In this document: positions 26,009 to 34,975 of the stretch, piece by piece
Numbering within the stretch: the first letter of the stretch is position 1
Layout: every line of letters begins with the position of its first letter
Assembly: GCA_963665185.2 (NCBI GenBank)
Contig: CAXXPO010000026.1
Coordinates: 124,001 to 188,000 of the forward strand
Reading direction: 5' to 3'
Source of the DNA: G963665185 sp963665185
GTDB lineage: Bacteria; Desulfobacterota; Desulfovibrionia; Desulfovibrionales; Desulfovibrionaceae
Length of the DNA: 64,000 bases
The notes under the pieces: generated by a model
The model's input: the letters and a program-made list of their open reading frames with translations, nothing else
What the model was told of the DNA's origin: nothing
The model's database searches: none
Made by a program: the position numbers and the translations under genes

Positions 26009-27272
26009 GATTGTACGTGACGACGCCTATCGTCTTGCCGTGGCATTTACCCATCCGGTTTTAGAGGAGATCAGTTCCCACCCGGAATTCCGCAAATTTT
26101 GGAATTTGGTTTGTACTCTGAAAGGGTTTCGCACGAAGGAACAGGATGGGCTGCTTGTGGGGTTTGATCTTCCTCTTGATGAGTGGGCGGCTTTAGTGCG
26201 GTCTGTTTTTCCAGAGCATGCAGAGTTCCAGCAGGTTTTTCTGGATAAGATTCTTTCTATGCCGGAATTGACGGTCAATGAATGTATCGAAGTGAACCAT
26301 CATCAGCACTCTTTTGACAGTGCGCAACGTAGCTGGTTGTTCGTGTTGAATCAGGGGCATTTTTTTGAGTACGTGCTCAATCGTATTTATTGGAGGCTTG
26401 GCCCCGAACTTGGAGTAATAGCTTCCTTTCCATTGCATGTGGATATTGAAACCGCCAATACCTGCAACATGAACTGCCCTATGTGCTATCGGAACATGCT
26501 TAAAAGTGTCGGACAAATGGACTTTGGGCTGTTTAAATCGCTCATTGATGAGTGTGAGCGGGAGCACGTTTTTTCCGTTCGTTTATCGTGGCGTGGAGAG
26601 CCGCTGACCCATCCCCGGATAAAGGAAATGATCTCCTATGCCACGGCCCGTATTCCCAATGTTTCTTTTTTGACCAATGCCTTTTACCTGGAAGACGACA
26701 TCCTTGATTGCGTTGTGGACAGCCGTCTTTCTTACGTGGCCGTGTCTTTTGACGGAGTTGAAGATGTTTACGAAAAAATACGTCATCCTGCGTTGTTTGC
26801 AGACAGTAGAAAGCGTTTGCAAAAGTTGATTGATAAACGTGCCAGCGCAGGTTCCGTGCTGCCGCAGGTGCGCCTTTGCACCATCTGGCCTGCCATTCGG
26901 CACGATCCGGACCGTTACCAGGCACTTATGCAACCGGTATCGGACTACATGGTCTACAATCCGTACATCAATTTTCGTGGTGAAATGACTCTTAAGGATG
27001 GGTTTGTCTGCCAGTACCCTTGGCAGCGGATTATGGTTGCCTGGAATGGTGACGTACAGTGCTGCACTGGGTGGAATGCTACAGATATCGTGTTAGGCAA
27101 CGCTGCCGATAGGTCCATCAAGGATTTCTGGTCGAGTCCCGAATTGGAACGCATCCGTATGCTGCACGCTCAGGGACGGCGGATGGAATTGGTCAGTTGC
27201 GCTGAGTGTCGGCATGGTTGTGTTGGCGATCCAAACATCGATCTGGACACAATTCTGTCCAGGGAAGCCTGA
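25995..27272 (+). CDS. Radical SAM/SPASM-type enzyme
   Basis: 425 residues from ATG 25995 with a GGAG site. An N-terminal helical region of about 140 residues precedes the radical SAM core, with cluster motif Cys157-x3-Cys161-x2-Cys164 (TCNMNCPMC). 'SWRGEPLTHPRI' and 'FLTNAFYLEDD' are the SAM-binding GGE-like and later motifs. The C-terminal SPASM-like region has cysteines in 'CCTGWN', 'SCAECRHGC', enough for an auxiliary cluster. It is paralogous to the gene at 27916 (both have FFEYV before the core). Substrate unknown; sugar or peptide modification is possible. Confidence 0.82.
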   Translation: MLHTEIVRDDAYRLAVAFTHPVLEEISSHPEFRKFWNLVCTLKGFRTKEQDGLLVGFDLPLDEWAALVRSVFPEHAEFQQVFLDKILSMPELTVNECIEVNHHQHSFDSAQRSWLFVLNQGHFFEYVLNRIYWRLGPELGVIASFPLHVDIETANTCNMNCPMCYRNMLKSVGQMDFGLFKSLIDECEREHVFSVRLSWRGEPLTHPRIKEMISYATARIPNVSFLTNAFYLEDDILDCVVDSRLSYVAVSFDGVEDVYEKIRHPALFADSRKRLQKLIDKRASAGSVLPQVRLCTIWPAIRHDPDRYQALMQPVSDYMVYNPYINFRGEMTLKDGFVCQYPWQRIMVAWNGDVQCCTGWNATDIVLGNAADRSIKDFWSSPELERIRMLHAQGRRMELVSCAECRHGCVGDPNIDLDTILSREA

Positions 27273-27286
27273 AACAGGAAGGCCGT

Positions 27287-27907
27287 ATGCAAGGAAGCCA
27301 GAAAGGAAGCCAGATACGAGTTGCAGCATTGGTCAATTGGGGCCTTGGTCTGGAGCTTGTCAAAGGTCTGCATGCTTTGCCTGAAGTTCTGTTGAGCGCA
27401 GTTTTAGGGCACTGCCAGGATATGAGCACCGATCCGTGGCGTAACGCGGTGAGGGATTATTGTCTGTCCGAAGGTATTTTGTTTTATCCGGCTCAGGACA
27501 TGACAATGCAGGAGATTGAAGAAGTTTTGCAGCGTGAGCAGATAGACTTGGCTGTGACCCATGCCTGGCCTGTGAAGTTGTCAGAGTCCGTTTATACCTG
27601 TCCCAGATTGGGGATGGTGAATTTTCATGCTTCGTTGCTGCCAAGGCATCGGGGCCGTTCACCTCATCTGGCTGCCCTGAAATCCGGCGACAAAAGTACG
27701 GGGCTGACCTGTCATGTGGTTGACGGAGGATTGGATACAGGTCCCATCGTGGCTCAGGCGGCCTGTTCTCTCGTTCCGGGAGAAACGCCAGAGAGTCTGG
27801 TGGAGAAGATTAAGACATTAGCCGTACCTTTGCTCGCAAAGTCTGTCAGGCGGATGCTTCATCCGGAGTTTTCACCGAAGCCACAACCATGCAACCCGAG
27901 ACGATAG
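27287..27907 (+). CDS. Formyltransferase-family protein
   Basis: 206 residues from ATG 27287 (GGAAGG upstream). Formyl_trans_N fold: 'LGMVNFHASLLPRHRGRSP' gives the catalytic His and the R-G loop, and 'CHVVDGGLDTGPIVAQ' gives the catalytic Asp. It is only about two-thirds of the length of methionyl-tRNA formyltransferase and lacks the C-terminal tRNA-binding domain, so a sugar N-formyltransferase using N10-formyl-THF is more likely, consistent with the deacetylases nearby. The stop is 8 bases before the next radical SAM start. Confidence 0.78.
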   Translation: MQGSQKGSQIRVAALVNWGLGLELVKGLHALPEVLLSAVLGHCQDMSTDPWRNAVRDYCLSEGILFYPAQDMTMQEIEEVLQREQIDLAVTHAWPVKLSESVYTCPRLGMVNFHASLLPRHRGRSPHLAALKSGDKSTGLTCHVVDGGLDTGPIVAQAACSLVPGETPESLVEKIKTLAVPLLAKSVRRMLHPEFSPKPQPCNPRR

Positions 27908-27915
27908 GAATAGTC

Positions 27916-28941
27916 ATGAGGAAATCGGAAACAAACGTGCAGTTCAGCTGTGAAACTTTTTTCGAATACGTTCAAAACGAACTGCGTCGTAGTCGTGGAA
28001 AACGGTGGGCATATCTTGTCAACAGATATCAGTGGACCCAGTATCCCAAGCACCGCAAAGTTCCGTCGTTTCCTTTGAATATCGACATCGAAGTCAGCAG
28101 CAAATGCCAGATTAAATGTGTTCATTGTTTTCGTCAGTACATGGATATTCGTGAAAACGACTTCATGCCGCTGGAAATGTACAAGAAAATCGTTAAAGAA
28201 TGCGGTGAGCACGGGCTGTTTACCCTCAAGTTCAGTATGCGGGGTGAGCCTCTGCTCCACCCGGATATTGTGGAAATGGTGGATTTCGCCAAACGTTCCG
28301 GGGTCAAGGAAGTTTGGATCAACACGAATGGTGGCGTGATCACTGAGGATTTGGCCCGGGGACTTATGCGGGCAAATGTTGACTGGATAACCATGAGTTT
28401 TGACGGACTGGGCGAACATTACGAGAAGATCCGCACCCCGCTGAAGTATGAGGATTCCCTGGCCAAGCTTAAAATTCTTCGTAAGGTGCGCGATGAACTC
28501 GGGGCCAACACCCTGCTTAATGTGCAGTCCATCTGGTCGGCCATCGAACACGATCCTATGGCCTACATCAGTCTCATGAAGTCCATTGTGGACCGGGTCG
28601 CCTACAATCCGGATATGCATTTTGATCACATCAACTGCGTGCCGGATCCCAAGTTTGTCTGCCCCAGGTTGTGGCAGCGGCTGTGCATTACCAGCAAGGG
28701 AAATTATTTGAAATGTCCTTCCGACTTTCAGATGCGGGAAGTGCTGGGACATGTGGACCAATACGGTGTCAAGGAAGCCTGGGATACGCTTCAGGGAGCG
28801 CAGCGCAAGCAGCATTTGGCTGGTAAACGTTTGCAGAGCCAAGTGTGCGCCGAATGCCACCATGGTGCCATCAAGAAAGAAGTGGAAGTGACCTTGGGCG
28901 AGACCACACGCACAGATGCATCCTACGTGTCCAAGGAGTAA
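27916..28941 (+). CDS. Radical SAM/SPASM-type enzyme
   Basis: 341 residues from ATG 27916. Cluster motif Cys64-x3-Cys68-x2-Cys71 (KCQIKCVHC), 'SMRGEPLLHPDI' and 'VWINTNGGV' in the core, 'ITMSFDGLGEHYEKIRTP' later, and a C-terminal 'CPRLWQRLCITSKGNYLKCPS...CAECHHG' that supplies auxiliary-cluster cysteines. It shares FFEYVQNEL and the same core layout with the gene at 25995. An in-frame ATG 9 codons upstream is possible but overlaps the previous stop. Substrate unknown. Confidence 0.84.
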   Translation: MRKSETNVQFSCETFFEYVQNELRRSRGKRWAYLVNRYQWTQYPKHRKVPSFPLNIDIEVSSKCQIKCVHCFRQYMDIRENDFMPLEMYKKIVKECGEHGLFTLKFSMRGEPLLHPDIVEMVDFAKRSGVKEVWINTNGGVITEDLARGLMRANVDWITMSFDGLGEHYEKIRTPLKYEDSLAKLKILRKVRDELGANTLLNVQSIWSAIEHDPMAYISLMKSIVDRVAYNPDMHFDHINCVPDPKFVCPRLWQRLCITSKGNYLKCPSDFQMREVLGHVDQYGVKEAWDTLQGAQRKQHLAGKRLQSQVCAECHHGAIKKEVEVTLGETTRTDASYVSKE

Positions 28942-28952
28942 GGAGCGAGATC

Positions 28953-29513
28953 ATGGCCGATTCCATTGCTTTTTTGAATGGGCGCAACATTATTTTGCGG
29001 CCCTTGGAGGATGGCGACTACGGGGACGAGTACTTGCGTTGGCTGAATGATCCCGACGTCAACGCGTATTCCCAGCGACGGCCTTTTCCTTGTTCCCGTG
29101 GTGCAATGTCCTCCTATCAGCAGGGGCTTGAAACCACGAAGAGCGGGTATGTGCTGGCTATTGTGGAGCGCGCCACAGGGGAGCATGTGGGCAATGTGTC
29201 CCTGGTGAACCTGCAACCTGTTCACAGATGCGGAGAAATCGCCATCCTGGTGGGTGCAGGGCATGCCCGTGGACGCGGAATCGGCCGGGAAGCCGTGTAT
29301 TTGGTGTGCAAGCATGCTTTTGATTTTCATAATCTCCATAAGGTTTTTGCCGGAACCTTCAATCCTGCGTTCGTAAAATGCGTGGAAGGATTGGGCTGGA
29401 AAAAGGAAGGCGTGTTTCGTGAACGCATTTGGTCCAATGGCAGATACCATGACCAGACCTGGTTGGGCATCCTGCGCAGCGAATTTCAGCCCTTACCTGA
29501 ATTTGAGGAGTAG
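28953..29513 (+). CDS. GNAT acetyltransferase (RimJ/PseH-like)
   Basis: 186 residues from ATG 28953 with AAGGAG. The sequence IILRPLEDGDYGDEYLRWLND, 'GEIAILVGAGHARGRGIGRE' (acetyl-CoA loop), 'LHKVFAGTFNPAFVKCVEGLGW' and 'EGVFRERIWSNGRYHDQ' is the RimJ/RimL arrangement shared by PseH and LegH-type sugar acetyltransferases. It is a good candidate for N-acetylating the nonulosonic-acid precursor. The upstream in-frame extension lies inside the previous gene. Confidence 0.8.
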   Translation: MADSIAFLNGRNIILRPLEDGDYGDEYLRWLNDPDVNAYSQRRPFPCSRGAMSSYQQGLETTKSGYVLAIVERATGEHVGNVSLVNLQPVHRCGEIAILVGAGHARGRGIGREAVYLVCKHAFDFHNLHKVFAGTFNPAFVKCVEGLGWKKEGVFRERIWSNGRYHDQTWLGILRSEFQPLPEFEE

Positions 29514-29518
29514 CCCCT

Positions 29519-30771
29519 ATGCGTTGTGTCATGTCATACGGTTTGTATCTGCGCGCGGATGGGCGTCTTCCATGCTATTGCGGTGCTGGCGAAACTGTCA
29601 CCCTGGGGCGGTTCATCCCCAATAAAGGGGTGGATTTCGTGAACGACATTTTCACCCGTGGGCTTTTCGAACGCATCCGAACCGCCCAGGAAAAAGGCAT
29701 GACGCCGTTTCCCGGTGTGTGCGAGCAGTGTTCCTACCTTGAGCTTGATGCGCCTTTTGTCCGGGAAGAGAAGGTCTTGCGTTGGTTTCATTTGGAGCCA
29801 TCCATGCACTGCATGCTTAATTGCGAGTGGTGCAAGGGGCAAAGAGACGAGCCTGGCTCTCTACGAACGCTGGATATGGATATGGTTACGGAAATCGTCG
29901 ATTCCTTTGCTCAGGCTGGCTATCGGCTGGAAAAGGGAAACATTTGCGGAGTCGGGGAACCCACCTTGAACCCCCGGCTGTGGGAAATGATCAAATACGC
30001 CAAAGACAGATTGGGAGGAGACATCCTGATCAGTACCAACGGTAATGGGCGTTTTTCCGAGGCGATTGTTCCAAGCGGCATCGATAAGGTGAAAATCGCT
30101 ATTGATTCGACCCGGCAAGAGCAATACCAGCGTTATCGGGAACATGGCAGCATCGATAAAGTCTACGACTTTACCCGGAAAATCACGCAGGCAAGGGACG
30201 CAAAGGGGCTGAAATCACCCAAACTCATCTGGCAGTACATCATGTTCAATTTTAATGATTCGGATGAGGAGTTGCTGGAGCTTCAGGACAAGGCCACACG
30301 CATGGGGGTGGACAGCCTGCGCATTGTCTATACGCGGTGCAACAATTATTCGGACAAGAAGAGTGAGGACTTTCCAGGACTTTTGAGGATATAGATTTTT
30401 TTCAGATCAAAGATGAGTCCCTGCTTAGCGTGGAAGCGGCCCGCGACCGTTTTCAGGAGGCCGAAACCCTTAAAGCCGGAGGGGAATTGGAACAGGCCGC
30501 GGCGAAGTATATGCAGCTTGTCAATGACATGACCAAGCGGCTTGTGCTGGGGGTGGAAACCTACGTGGATTTCTTGGATGCGGTGTACAACCTTCCAAAG
30601 GTCGTTGAGGGCGGAACGCCGTCCCTTTCCGAAGAAGAGGCATGCGGGATGCAGCGTCTTGTCACGCGGTCCTTTGTTTGTCTTGCCGAGATTTACGACC
30701 ATATGGGGGAGGATGTGCAGGCGCAACGTTATCGGAAGTTTATGCAAAAGGCAGGAATGACAGCGAAATGA
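29519..30771 (+). pseudogene. Radical SAM enzyme with N-terminal SPASM-like motif, frameshifted
   Basis: The first open segment (to 30394, 291 residues) carries, before the core, RLPCYCGAGETVTLGRFIP ... GVCEQCSYLE, which reads like a SPASM-type cysteine pattern placed ahead of the radical SAM core. The core has Cys98-x3-Cys102-x2-Cys105 (HCMLNCEWC), 'NICGVGEPTLNPRL' and 'LISTNGNGRF'. After CCAGG (30378) the correct frame is shifted by one missing base; it continues TFEDIDFFQIKDESLLS and an alpha-helical tail to 30771. The intact protein would be about 417 residues. The next gene overlaps the stop by ATGA, so the operon layout is otherwise intact. Confidence 0.8.
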
Positions 30772-31569
30772 GCAAAACAGGCGCAATTATTCTTTCACGC
30801 ATGGGGTCTTCCCGTCTTCCTGGGAAAGCCATGATTCCTCTGTGCGGTGTGACTGTACTGGAGCATGTTGTACGCCGAGTTGAACGCGCGGATGGGCTGG
30901 ATACCGTGGTGGTAGCCACCACCTGCGCCCCTCAGGACGACCTTATCGAACATATGTGCGGACAATGGGGTGTAGCCTGCTTTCGGGGTGACACGGACAA
31001 TGTGCTGAAGCGTTGCACAGAGGCCACCCGTGCCTTTGATCTGGATATCGTGGTGCGTATCGGAGGGGATTCTCCCTTGCAGACCCCGACGTCATCAGCC
31101 GGATGCTCGTTGCGTTCAGGCGCGATACGCCAGACTACTTGAGCAATACGCTGGACCGTTCCTTTCCTTTGGGGCTGGATGTCGAGATATTTCGGGCGCA
31201 GGTGTTTGCACGTATCACTGAGATTGTCAGAAATTTGCCCGAGGCGGAGCGTCGTAGCAACGAAGAGAACGTTATTATCTATCTTCATCAGCATCCTGAG
31301 ATTTCCAGCTTGTCAATTATAAGGTCCCTCCCGTCTTTCCAGATGCGCGGCTGACGCTTGATACAGCTTTGGACTTCATGCTTATCGAAAAAATCTACAA
31401 TTCCCTGTACCCGGAAAACCCTGCTTTCGGCCTGGAAGACATTGCCCAGCTTCTCACCGACAACCCGAACTGGATGGATATCAACAGCGGAGTCGTTCCG
31501 GTGAGTGGCTTTTGGACAAATACGGAAAAGAGTCGGTTCGAGAATCGATTTGGAAAGCATCATGGATGA
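30768..31569 (+). pseudogene. SpsF-type cytidylyltransferase, two apparent frameshifts
   Basis: N-terminal segment: GAIILSRMGSSRLPGKAMIP and 'LETVVVATTCAPQDD'-like text, the SpsF/CMP-sugar synthetase nucleotide-binding site, to about 31079, where TTGCAGACC should be TTGGCAGACC. Reading continues DPDVISRMLVAFRRD... in the next frame to about 31303, where ATTTCCAG lacks one T; then FQLVNYKVPPVFPDARLTLD and a C-terminus to 31569. Homologous to the intact SpsF-like gene at 36790. The stop overlaps the next start. Either inactivated or mis-sequenced. Confidence 0.75.
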
Positions 31570-31587
31570 GCGAGAGTTCAGGGCGGT

Positions 31588-32556
31588 GTGGTCGGGTGTG
31601 GTCGGATCGGCAGTCTGTATGATGAGCAGAGTGATGGGCAGGGGGTGTATACTCACGCAGGAATGTATCGGGCAACGCCCGGTATCTTATTGGCCTGCGG
31701 TGCCGACCCTGATCCTGATCGCGTGCGGAGTTTTGGCAGACATTGGGGGTGCGACAATCTTTTTAGTGATGTGCAGACCATGCTGGAGCAATGTCCGGTG
31801 GATGTGTTGAGCGTGACAACGCCGGACAACACGCACGAAGAAATCATCCGTCAAGCGGTACAGGCCAGAAGGCCGCCCCGAGTTGTTCTCGTTGAAAAGC
31901 CTTTGGCTGCAACGGCACAGGCTGGAGAAAAACTTTTGGCCGAAGCTGAGGAAGCGGGCGTACTGCTGCTTGTCAATTACGTGCGCCGGTGGGACGAGAT
32001 GCATCGTAACATCCGGAGTTTGCTGCATTCTGACAGATTGGGAACCATCCGCTGGGTTACAGGGTATTATGTGCGCGGCATACGCCATAATGGATGCCAC
32101 CTGGTTAACCTGATGCGATTTCTGTTTGGCGAGATAGAACAAGTGGAGCCTGTGGGACGAACAGATACCAGGTTTTTGGAGAACGATTTCAGCCTGCATG
32201 CACGGGTAGTTTTCAGCAGCGGAGCTGAGGGACTGCTGGTGGCTCTGGATCAGCCAGGGTATGCCTATAGCATTTTCGATTTGGATATTTTTGGAACCAA
32301 AGGGCGTGTACGCATTACTGCGAATGGTGCTCGTGCGGAGTTGTACTCTGCGCGGCAGGACCCGAGGTTCACTAACTTCAAAACCCTGGATCCGGCAGCC
32401 GAAATTTTTGAATCCACCTATGACAGGGCGATGCTTGAGGCGGGAATGGACTTGGTCCGTTTACTCAGGGAACCCGGTGTGGATCCTGTGAACCATGGAG
32501 CAGAAGCGGTTGCAGATTTGCAGGTCATTGAACGTCTGTTGTCGGTGTGCGCATAG
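31588..32556 (+). CDS. Gfo/Idh/MocA-family oxidoreductase, N-terminus frameshifted
   Basis: 322 residues from GTG 31588: VVGCGRIGSLYDEQ (NAD(P) motif GxGxxG), 'VLVEKPLAATAQAGEKL' with the conserved EKP, and a C-terminal dimerisation/substrate domain ending LLSVCA. The expected start is ATG 31562 (MDEREFRAV, overlapping the previous gene by 8 bases), joined to VVGCGRIG only if one base is missing near 31587. From GTG 31588 the protein lacks only about 9 residues, but no ribosome site is evident there. These enzymes oxidise or epimerise hydroxyls of NDP-sugars; the partner aminotransferase follows directly. Confidence 0.78.
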   Translation: MVGCGRIGSLYDEQSDGQGVYTHAGMYRATPGILLACGADPDPDRVRSFGRHWGCDNLFSDVQTMLEQCPVDVLSVTTPDNTHEEIIRQAVQARRPPRVVLVEKPLAATAQAGEKLLAEAEEAGVLLLVNYVRRWDEMHRNIRSLLHSDRLGTIRWVTGYYVRGIRHNGCHLVNLMRFLFGEIEQVEPVGRTDTRFLENDFSLHARVVFSSGAEGLLVALDQPGYAYSIFDLDIFGTKGRVRITANGARAELYSARQDPRFTNFKTLDPAAEIFESTYDRAMLEAGMDLVRLLREPGVDPVNHGAEAVADLQVIERLLSVCA

Positions 32557-32582
32557 ATTTTGGAAAATACAGGAGTAAAAAC

Positions 32583-33869
32583 ATGTCCAAGTTGGCAGTA
32601 TTTGGGGGGAAACCCGTTCGTACTAAACCTTTTCCTCCTTATCGCACCTTTGATGAAAACGAGATGCGTGCCGTGCAGGAAGTTGTTCAAGGACAGATTG
32701 TTTCGGATTTTATAGGGGCATGCAGTCCGTATTTCCTCGGAGGGAAAAAAGTTCGTGAATTGGAAACTCTCTGGGTTGAACATACCGGAGCCAAACATGC
32801 CATAGCCATGAATTCCGCCACATCGGTCATTATTGCGGCCATGGGGGCCTTTGGCGTAGGCCCGGGAGACGAGGTCATCGTTACTCCCTACAGCCATGTG
32901 ATTTCAGCTACGGCCCCACTTATTTATGATGCCATCCCTGTGTTTGCAGACAGCGAGCCGGATACTTTGTGCATTTCCGTGGAAAGCATCCGAAAGTGCA
33001 TCACTCCGCGAACCAAGGCTATGATCATCGTGGATCTCTTTGGTCAGTCCGCGGACATGGACGGCATAATGGCTCTGGCCCAGGAGCACGGCATCCTTGT
33101 TCTTAGCGACTCGGCGCATATCACCAAGGCCGCCTATAATGGGAAAATGGCTGGAACTCACGCCCATATCGGCAGTTACAGCCTTAATGCGCACAAGACC
33201 ATTCAATGCGGCGAAGGCGGTATCGCGGTAACCGATGACGATGATCTGGCCTTCCGGCTTCAGCTTTTGCGTAACCATGCGGAAAATTGTGTGGAAGGCT
33301 ACAAGGTCGAGAACCTAACCAATTTGATTGGTTACAATTTCAGAATGACCGAACTGGAAGCCGCCGTGGCCGTGGAACAGACGAAAAAATTGCACAAACT
33401 GGTGGATCACCGGCGGAGCATGGCTGCTTACCTGAGCGACAAGGTCGCCAAAATCAACGGATTGACCCCGCCGATCGTCCGGTCTGGTGCGGAACACGAC
33501 TACCTGCTTTTCCCTGTGTTGTTCGATCAGGATGTTATCGGCGTGAGCCGGGATGAATTTTTGCGCAGGATGGATGCAGAAGGTATTCGCATGGTTAAGG
33601 TGGGAGAGGAGCACGTGCCTCCGGTAAGCACCTTTGTACGCCCCATCCACCTGCTGCCGTTGTTTACGCAAAAGACTTTCCGTCCCAAGGGCTACCCCTG
33701 GAAGGATCCCCAGTGGACAGGCGAAGTGAGCTACGGTCCGGGGACCTGTCCTGTTGTTGAGGATCTTTATAACTCTTCGTTGTTCACCATCAATGCGATT
33801 TATCCGCCGCTAACCGAGGCGGACATGGACGACATTGCCGAGGCCTTGGCCAAGGTGGCACGCGGGTAA
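32583..33869 (+). CDS. DegT/DnrJ/EryC1-family PLP aminotransferase
   Basis: 428 residues from ATG 32583. Aminotransferase fold of the sugar DegT family: 'AIAMNSATSVIIAAMGA', 'GPGDEVIVTPYSHVISATA', 'VLSDSAHI' with the PLP-binding Asp, and 'SYSLNAHKTIQCGEGG' with the Schiff-base Lys; C-terminal 'NFRMTELEAAV'. It transfers an amino group from glutamate to a keto-sugar. It follows an oxidoreductase gene, the usual pairing (oxidation to ketone, then amination), and overlaps nothing upstream. The C-terminal 80 residues with 'FVRPIHLLPLF' and 'GYPWKDP' are longer than average. Confidence 0.85.
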   Translation: MSKLAVFGGKPVRTKPFPPYRTFDENEMRAVQEVVQGQIVSDFIGACSPYFLGGKKVRELETLWVEHTGAKHAIAMNSATSVIIAAMGAFGVGPGDEVIVTPYSHVISATAPLIYDAIPVFADSEPDTLCISVESIRKCITPRTKAMIIVDLFGQSADMDGIMALAQEHGILVLSDSAHITKAAYNGKMAGTHAHIGSYSLNAHKTIQCGEGGIAVTDDDDLAFRLQLLRNHAENCVEGYKVENLTNLIGYNFRMTELEAAVAVEQTKKLHKLVDHRRSMAAYLSDKVAKINGLTPPIVRSGAEHDYLLFPVLFDQDVIGVSRDEFLRRMDAEGIRMVKVGEEHVPPVSTFVRPIHLLPLFTQKTFRPKGYPWKDPQWTGEVSYGPGTCPVVEDLYNSSLFTINAIYPPLTEADMDDIAEALAKVARG

Positions 33870-33871
33870 CA

Positions 33872-34975
33872 ATGAGACGCTGTCTGGGAGCTTTTTTTCA
33901 AGTTGGGGGTGTCAAATCTCTGGAGAGTGTTCTCCGGGATATGGATTCCCTGGGCGTATTGGAGCTGTGGGCGCGTGCCCCGGCTTTGCGCTACCTGAAT
34001 GCGCGGGGATTTTCCGCAAGTTTGATCACGGCGGAGAAGATCAGGAAAAGCGAGTTAGGACAGTACGACATGGTATTGACAGATACCATCAACATGGCCC
34101 GGAGTGCAGATGGGCCGTTGATAGGCCGACTGTGGGACGCGGCTGCCTCCACTTCCACGCCCAGCTTGGCTTTTGTGGACAGTTGGTGGGGGTATGGCAA
34201 CCGTTTTATCGATCCGGACGGAGGGGGACGAATAATCCATCCCACCGTGATTGCCGTGGTCGATGAAACTGCTCGCCAGGGGATGATCGACACGGGGCAC
34301 AGTCCGGAAAGCCTGAAAATTCTGGGAAGCCCACATCTGGATTCCTTGCGGGAGGAACGGAAAAACTCAGATGGGCGAGCGCAGATATTTCGAACTGAAA
34401 ATGGTTTGGAAAAAGATTTTGTCTGTTTGTTTGTGTCCCAGCCTCTGGAGTCCGCTCTTCCTGGCGGAGCCGGAGACTGGGGGTTCAATGAACTGACAAC
34501 CCTTGCAGCCATTGGAGCGCAGGCAGCCCGGTTGCCCGACGAAATCCGCCATCGATTTCAGCTTCTGGTTCTGCCGCATCCGGAAGACGACGTGGCGGCC
34601 CTTGCCCAGGTAGCGGCAAAGTTGCCCATGTCATGCCGTGTTCTTGAAAATTCTGACCCTCTGGACGCAGTGTGCGGAGCTGATTTGGTCTGCGGTATGT
34701 TCTCTATTTTGCTTACGGAGGCGGTTCTGCTGGGGCGCGTTGTTTTGAGCGTGCAGCTGGGCTTGAAAAAGGAAGATATGCTGGTGACCAACATGGTGGG
34801 CGCAACCCATTGTGCCAGGACAGACTTGGAATTTGCTGAGATGTTCGAAGGATTGGTGTGCGATCCCGTGTACAGGGCATCCGCCCTTGCTGCTCAGGAA
34901 CGCTTTACCGTGGTTGGCGATTCACGGACGCGTTGGAGTGACCAACTGAAATACATGAGGACGGAGCGCCGATGA
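33872..34975 (+). CDS. Hypothetical protein, possible GT-B-like fold
   Basis: 367 residues that I cannot assign. It begins MRRCLGAFFQVGGVKSLESV, has alternating hydrophobic strand/helix patterns in two halves, 'SLAFVDSWWGYGNRFID' and 'PHPEDDVAAL', and 'GADLVCGMFSILLTEAVLLGR' in the second half, which is similar in layout (not sequence) to the donor-binding end of GT-B transferases. A glycosyltransferase role is inferred from the layout and neighbours. It starts 2 bases after the aminotransferase stop and overlaps the methyltransferase start. Confidence 0.45.
   Translation: MRRCLGAFFQVGGVKSLESVLRDMDSLGVLELWARAPALRYLNARGFSASLITAEKIRKSELGQYDMVLTDTINMARSADGPLIGRLWDAAASTSTPSLAFVDSWWGYGNRFIDPDGGGRIIHPTVIAVVDETARQGMIDTGHSPESLKILGSPHLDSLREERKNSDGRAQIFRTENGLEKDFVCLFVSQPLESALPGGAGDWGFNELTTLAAIGAQAARLPDEIRHRFQLLVLPHPEDDVAALAQVAAKLPMSCRVLENSDPLDAVCGADLVCGMFSILLTEAVLLGRVVLSVQLGLKKEDMLVTNMVGATHCARTDLEFAEMFEGLVCDPVYRASALAAQERFTVVGDSRTRWSDQLKYMRTERR

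Noticed and set aside
31505..31810. 101-codon frame between the SpsF-like gene and the oxidoreductase
   Set aside because: It begins in the C-terminus of the SpsF-like gene and only its MDEREFRAV segment matters, as the likely original start of the oxidoreductase; the rest is out of frame.
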